Shown here piece after piece: positions 62,901 to 64,000 of a stretch of 64,000 nucleotides of DNA. The notes below the pieces were generated by a model. It was not told where the DNA came from, did not search any database, and saw only the letters and a list, made by a program, of their open reading frames with translations. Source of the stretch: Mesoflavibacter sp. Its GTDB lineage: Bacteria; Pseudomonadota; Alphaproteobacteria; UBA8366; Aestuariispiraceae. The stretch lies in assembly GCA_017792345.1 (NCBI GenBank), contig CP051228.1, forward strand, positions 3,006,148 to 3,070,147, given 5' to 3'. The translations under genes and the position numbers were made by a program. Within the stretch, counting starts at the first letter, position 1. Each line of letters starts with the position of its first letter.

Positions 62901-64000
62901 GGCGACGCGGTGACCTACAGCTATGATGCGGGCACGGACACGCTGACGGCGGAAGCCGGCGGTCGCGAAGTGTTCACGGTCGAGCTGAACGCGGACGGTT
63001 CCTATACCTTCACCCTGAAAGACTCGATCGATCACACCGATGCGAATGGTCAGAACGTCGAAGGTCTTGCCTTCGCGGTCGAAGGCGTGCCGAGCCAGGC
63101 TGCCATCGACGCGGTCAAAGACTTCGATCAGGACGCGGCCGACGCGCTGGCCAATCAGACGATCACGCAGAGCTTCGGCGTCGACGTGACGGATGACGTG
63201 CCGGAGGCGATGGCGAACCAGTCTGCGGTCGGGACGGCTGTCACCGGATCCGTCGACGAAGACGATCTGGCGGACGGCACGGACGATACGAAGGAAAGCC
63301 TGTCGACGGGTGGCGATCTGGGTCTGGCCGGTGGCCGCGACCTGGTGACCATCGATTACGGCGCGGATGGCGCGGCAGCTGGGGCTCCGGCCTCGCTGGG
63401 TTACGCGGATATGGACTGGACGGTGACGGGCCCTGCGGGTCTGACCAGCCAGGGCGATGCGGTGACCTACAGCTATGATGCGGGCACGGACACGCTGACG
63501 GCGGAAGCCGGCGGTCGGGAAGTGTTCACGGTCGAGCTGAATGCCGACGGCAGCTACACCTTCACGCTGAAGGACAGCATCGATCATACCGATGCGAACG
63601 GTCAGAACGTCGAAGGTCTGGCCTTCGCGGTCGAGGGCGTGCCGAGCCAGGCTGCCATCGATGCGGTGAAGGACTTCGATCAGGACGCGGCTGACGCGCT
63701 GGCCAATCAGACGATCACGCAGAGCTTCGGCGTCGACGTGACGGATGATGTTCCGGTGGCGACCTTCCTGCAGAATGCTGTCGGTACGGCCGATACCGCG
63801 GCGGTGGATGAAGACGATCTGAGCGGCGGAAACGACCTCATTGCCGGCAAGGACAGCCTGACGGTCGACGTCGCGGATGGCGACGGCAACGATCTGGTGA
63901 GCTCCGGCGATTTGGGTCTGGCCGGACGCGATCTGGTTTCCATCGATTATGGTGCGGACGGGCCCGCCAATGGCGCGCCGACCGCCCTGCAATACGATGA
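53955..64000 (+). CDS. Giant type I secretion adhesin with T1SS-143-like repeats (3' end outside window)
   Basis: The frame starts MAVDGQIPKLGFENGADDQF, preceded by a GAAGGG site, and reads without a stop for at least 3,348 codons past the window edge. There is no Sec signal, as expected for type I secretion. Residues 30-130 and 145-235 form a duplicated module (AITIPQPAPGQSV and AITIEKPGPGDSL). SAAGNANIG follows at about 250, then a run of 27 prolines (288-314). The rest is extracellular repeats: two diverged T1SS-143-like units, a VCBS/cadherin-like unit, then arrays of 184-residue units each carrying VDEDDLADGTDDTKESL and ending DDVP. The acidic DEDD motifs suggest calcium binding. The C-terminal RTX and secretion signal must lie beyond the window. 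Confidence 0.9.
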   Translation, partial: MAVDGQIPKLGFENGADDQFDFISEQNPAAADAITIPQPAPGQSVSITVPPGQALRVEFDVESTQVNGDGSQITLQLTDGSTVVLQSPEPGAFTADPPLLLTPEGAFDQALALYGYDGFGSQTPTTDADSDPNSVFQFGSDSDAQLTGNAITIEKPGPGDSLVYEIGPGQPLQLTFDLDDVEDILQTDDDIILAFADGAQITFSAMVDAAFSDAPPILLMPDGGLMSAEELLDLGSDINALADALQGIDSAAGNANIGPVTSYGSGSGENYSGLSLGQILNPTLTTSPPPPPPPPPPPPPPPPPPPPPPPPPPPTPPTPVDPDTVPLTTPADLFLDEDDLPAGTDLTKEPTATTLNFNVNFGADGPAASNPLVFNAATTSELAGLGLKSDGQALSYSISSDGLTLTASAGGDTVFTVSLTQVSYNAGTNIAQYKAQFELSGPVDHPTANAQDVIVTRTGNLEHLIVTVTDGDGSTANARFSVSITDDVPSITSTALVSGTGDSGTVDEDDLSPEGSDQSHSLSTTGSLNFGDGTLYTIDYGADGPASANSPASLTVSHLNFSFDTSTLPTGLTSQGDAVTYSQANGVLTATAGGRTVFEVAIDSVSGEYTLTLHDSIDHAAGNGQNDTVLTFKVQGKIKAAVAADAVDGDGDSALTADAVAMVRDFNVKFVDDVPVAADDDGGSTKVGGADLTGNVLTNDLSGADTDGTLTVTGFTYTPAGGGAPVAGTFGTPVDTQYGKLTLNQDGSYTFEPNDVVNFNGANSVTEGITYTITDTDGDTDTAVLDLTVTKGPSITVYPPDPGDPNLGANGAFVDEDDLTLAQGDSDVGTDGTGASEVSGPITLDVGIAGFGSLTIDAAPSLTAMGLTSNGHAISYATNGTTVTATANGETVFTATLTGDETNGFGWTFDLVGNLDHPAGSGENVINDLEFTVTLTDGDGETATGSFTVDVVDDVPAVTNNQAVVGTAVTGSVDEDDLADGTDDTKESLSTGGDLGLAGGRDLVTIDYGADGPAAGAPASLGYADMDWTVTGPAGLTSQGDAVTYSYDAGTDTLTAEAGGREVFTVELNADGSYTFTLKDSIDHTDANGQNVEGLAFAVEGVPSQAAIDAVKDFDQDAADALSGQTITQSFGVDVTDDVPEAMANQSAVGTAVTGSVDEDDLADGTDDTKESLSTGGDLGLAGGRDLVTIDYGADGPAAGAPASLGYADMDWTVTGPAGLTSQGDAVTYSYDAGTDTLTAEAGGREVFTVELNADGSYTFTLKDSIDHTDANGQNIEGLAFAVEGVPSQAAIDAVKDFDQDAADALSGQTITQSFGVDVTDDVPEAMANQGAVGTAVTGSVDEDDLADGTDDTKESLSTGGDLGLAGGRDLVTIDYGADGPAAGAPASLGYADMDWTVTGPAGLTSQGDAVTYSYDAGTDTLTAEAGGREVFTVELNADGSYTFTLKDSIDHTDANGQNVEGLAFAVEGVPSQAAIDAVKDFDQDAADALANQTITQSFGVDVTDDVPEAVVDVSGVQGAESVLLDEDDLADGSDSTKEGLSATGNLGFGTGDLISIDYGADGPANANAPTSLTAADLEFSFDASTLPTGLTSNGDAITFSQANGVLTATADAGGTNARPVFTVSINAATGEYTFTLQDNIDHQTANGQNIEALTFDIVGVPSAAALAGKDFDQDAIDGLAGAKLTQSFGVSIVDDVPVAADDDGGSTKAGGADLTGNVLTNDLSGADTDGTLTVTGFTYTPAGGGAPVAGTFGTPVDTQYGKLTLNQDGSYTFEPNDVVNFNGANSVTEGITYTITDTDGDTDTAVLDLTVTKGPSITVYPPDPGDPNLGANGAFVDEDDLTLAQGDSDVGTDGTGASEVSGPITLDVGNAGFGSLTIDAAPSLTAMGLTSNGHAISYATNGTTVTATANGETVFTATLTGDATNGFGWTFDLVGNLDHPAGSGENVINDLEFTVTLTDGDGETATGSFTVDVVDDVPAVTNNQAVVGTAVTGSVDEDDLADGTDDTKESLSTGGDLGLAGGRDLVTIDYGADGPAAGAPAALGYGDMDWTVTGPAGLTSQGDAVTYSYDAGTDTLTAEAGGREVFTVELNADGSYTFTLKDSIDHTDANGQNVEGLAFAVEGVPSQAAIDAVKDFDQDAADALSGQTITQSFGVDVTDDVPEAMANQSAVGTAVTGSVDEDDLADGTDDTKESLSTGGDLGLAGGRDLVTIDYGADGAAAGAPASLGYADMDWTVTGPAGLTSQGDAVTYSYDAGTDTLTAEAGGREVFTVELNADGSYTFTLKDSIDHTDANGQNVEGLAFAVEGVPSQAAIDAVKDFDQDAADALANQTITQSFGVDVTDDVPEAMASQSAVGTAVTGSVDEDDLADGTDDTKESLSTGGDLGLAGGRDLVTIDYGADGPAAGAPAALGYGDMDWTVTGPAGLTSQGDAVTYSYDAGTDTLTAEAGGREVFTVELNADGSYTFTLKDSIDHTDANGQNVEGLAFAVEGVPSQAAIDAVKDFDQDAADALSGQTITQSFGVNVVDDVPEAMANQSAVGTAVTGSVDEDDLADGTDDTKESLSTGGDLGLAGGRDLVTIDYGADGPAAGAPASLGYADMDWTVTGPAGLTSQGDAVTYSYDAGTDTLTAEAGGREVFTVELNADGSYTFTLKDSIDHTDANGQNVEGLAFAVEGVPSQAAIDAVKDFDQDAADALSGQTITQSFGVDVTDDVPEAMANQSAVGTAVTGSVDEDDLADGTDDTKESLSTGGDLGLAGGRDLVTIDYGADGPAAGAPAALGYGDMDWTVSGPAGLTSQGDAVTYSYDAGTDTLTAEAGGREVFTVELNADGSYTFTLKDSIDHTDANGQNVEGLAFAVEGVPSQAAIDAVKDFDQDAADALANQTITQSFGVDVTDDVPEAMANQSAVGTAVTGSVDEDDLADGTDDTKESLSTGGDLGLAGGRDLVTIDYGADGAAAGAPAALGYGDMDWTVTGPAGLTSQGDAVTYSYDAGTDTLTAEAGGREVFTVELNADGSYTFTLKDSIDHTDANGQNVEGLAFAVEGVPSQAAIDAVKDFDQDAADALANQTITQSFGVDVTDDVPEAMANQSAVGTAVTGSVDEDDLADGTDDTKESLSTGGDLGLAGGRDLVTIDYGADGAAAGAPASLGYADMDWTVTGPAGLTSQGDAVTYSYDAGTDTLTAEAGGREVFTVELNADGSYTFTLKDSIDHTDANGQNVEGLAFAVEGVPSQAAIDAVKDFDQDAADALANQTITQSFGVDVTDDVPVATFLQNAVGTADTAAVDEDDLSGGNDLIAGKDSLTVDVADGDGNDLVSSGDLGLAGRDLVSIDYGADGPANGAPTALQYD
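54816..54896 (+). repeat. 27-codon proline run (CCN microsatellite)
   Basis: Twenty-seven consecutive proline codons (mainly CCG with CCC and CCT) separate the N-terminal module from the repeat region. The DNA is a trinucleotide tract prone to slippage; the peptide would be an extended polyproline II rod of about 8 nm. Confidence 0.97.
55965..60585 (+). repeat. 3,069-bp super-repeat in the adhesin gene (two copies)
   Basis: The 852-base segment 55965-56816 (VCBS-like unit plus a variant repeat) recurs almost exactly at 59034-59885, and the following 184-residue units match as well; the offset is exactly 3,069 bases, or 1,023 codons. The first copy carries three 552-base units plus a diverged unit; the second carries seven. 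Confidence 0.88.
56817..58472 (+). repeat. Tandem 552-bp repeats, three copies
   Basis: Units at 56817-57368, 57369-57920 and 57921-58472. Each codes for 184 residues running from VDEDDLADG to FGVDVTDDVP. They differ at few positions and keep the same length. A diverged unit follows (58473-59033). Confidence 0.93.
59886..63749 (+). repeat. Tandem 552-bp repeats, seven copies
   Basis: Units start at 59886, 60438, 60990, 61542, 62094, 62646 and 63198, each exactly 552 bases. Units six and seven are nearly identical over long stretches, showing a very recent duplication. A different unit begins at 63750. Confidence 0.93.

Noticed and set aside
53982-63992. A 3,336-codon open frame on the minus strand opposite the adhesin
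   Set aside because: It mirrors the repeat structure and codon bias of the plus-strand gene, has no ribosome site or known domain, and its composition (very rich in Arg, Val and His) is that of an antisense frame.

Overview
The window is GC-rich and densely packed. Shine-Dalgarno motifs are clear and protein families are typical of Alphaproteobacteria: DUF1192, DUF1244, DUF1289, a PIG3-type quinone oxidoreductase, a PDC-sensor protein and a PilZ protein. A free-living, probably marine or soil, Rhodospirillales-like heterotroph fits best; that placement is inference from gene content, not a database match. No rRNA, tRNA, CRISPR array, integrase or transposase was seen, so most of the window reads as ordinary chromosome.

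Region by region: 1-3014 holds the end of a LysR regulator, two MDR-type oxidoreductases and a DUF1192 protein. 3045-3310 is an unusual 266-bp nested inverted repeat. 3366-8676 has 3-hydroxybutyrate dehydrogenase, then a 507-bp noncoding stretch with two intrinsic terminators and two candidate structured RNAs, then metY with a hydrolase and a thioesterase, a single-domain response regulator and a PhyH-type dioxygenase. 8683-14885 (minus strand) is a putrescine/polyamine unit: class III aminotransferase, binding protein, two permeases and an ATPase, with greB at the end. Two identical 12-bp palindromes lie upstream of it. 15059-18288 has a chemoreceptor divergent from a secreted PDC-sensor protein. 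18458-22039 has propionyl-CoA synthetase, a 2-hydroxyacid dehydrogenase and a TetR regulator. 22287-26669 is an RND exporter, LolA-like protein and outer-membrane-protein operon.

27118-47374 is mixed housekeeping and catabolism: YbjN, TerB-like, proC, an enolase-superfamily enzyme, class II aldolase, YcaQ-type glycosylase, an ArsR-ArsP pair with a perfect operator, a lone CoxL-like molybdenum hydroxylase subunit, a TetR-AhpD pair with a perfect operator, aldehyde dehydrogenase, two MFS transporters, a cupin + GCS2 ligase + N-formylglutamate amidohydrolase cluster, a FadR-type regulator and a PilZ protein. 47640-50899 (minus strand) is a basic-amino-acid ABC importer.

51423-64000 is the most distinctive part. 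It has a TolC-family outer membrane factor with an extra Asp/Pro-rich hexapeptide tail. After an AT-rich intergenic island comes the first 10 kb of a giant type I secretion adhesin. That protein has a duplicated N-terminal module, a run of 27 prolines and long arrays of near-identical 184-residue repeats, and it continues past the window edge. The TolC protein is the likely outer-membrane exit for this adhesin; the ABC and membrane-fusion parts are not in the window. The adhesin locus, the 266-bp palindromic element and the metY-upstream RNAs are the best candidates for undescribed biology.
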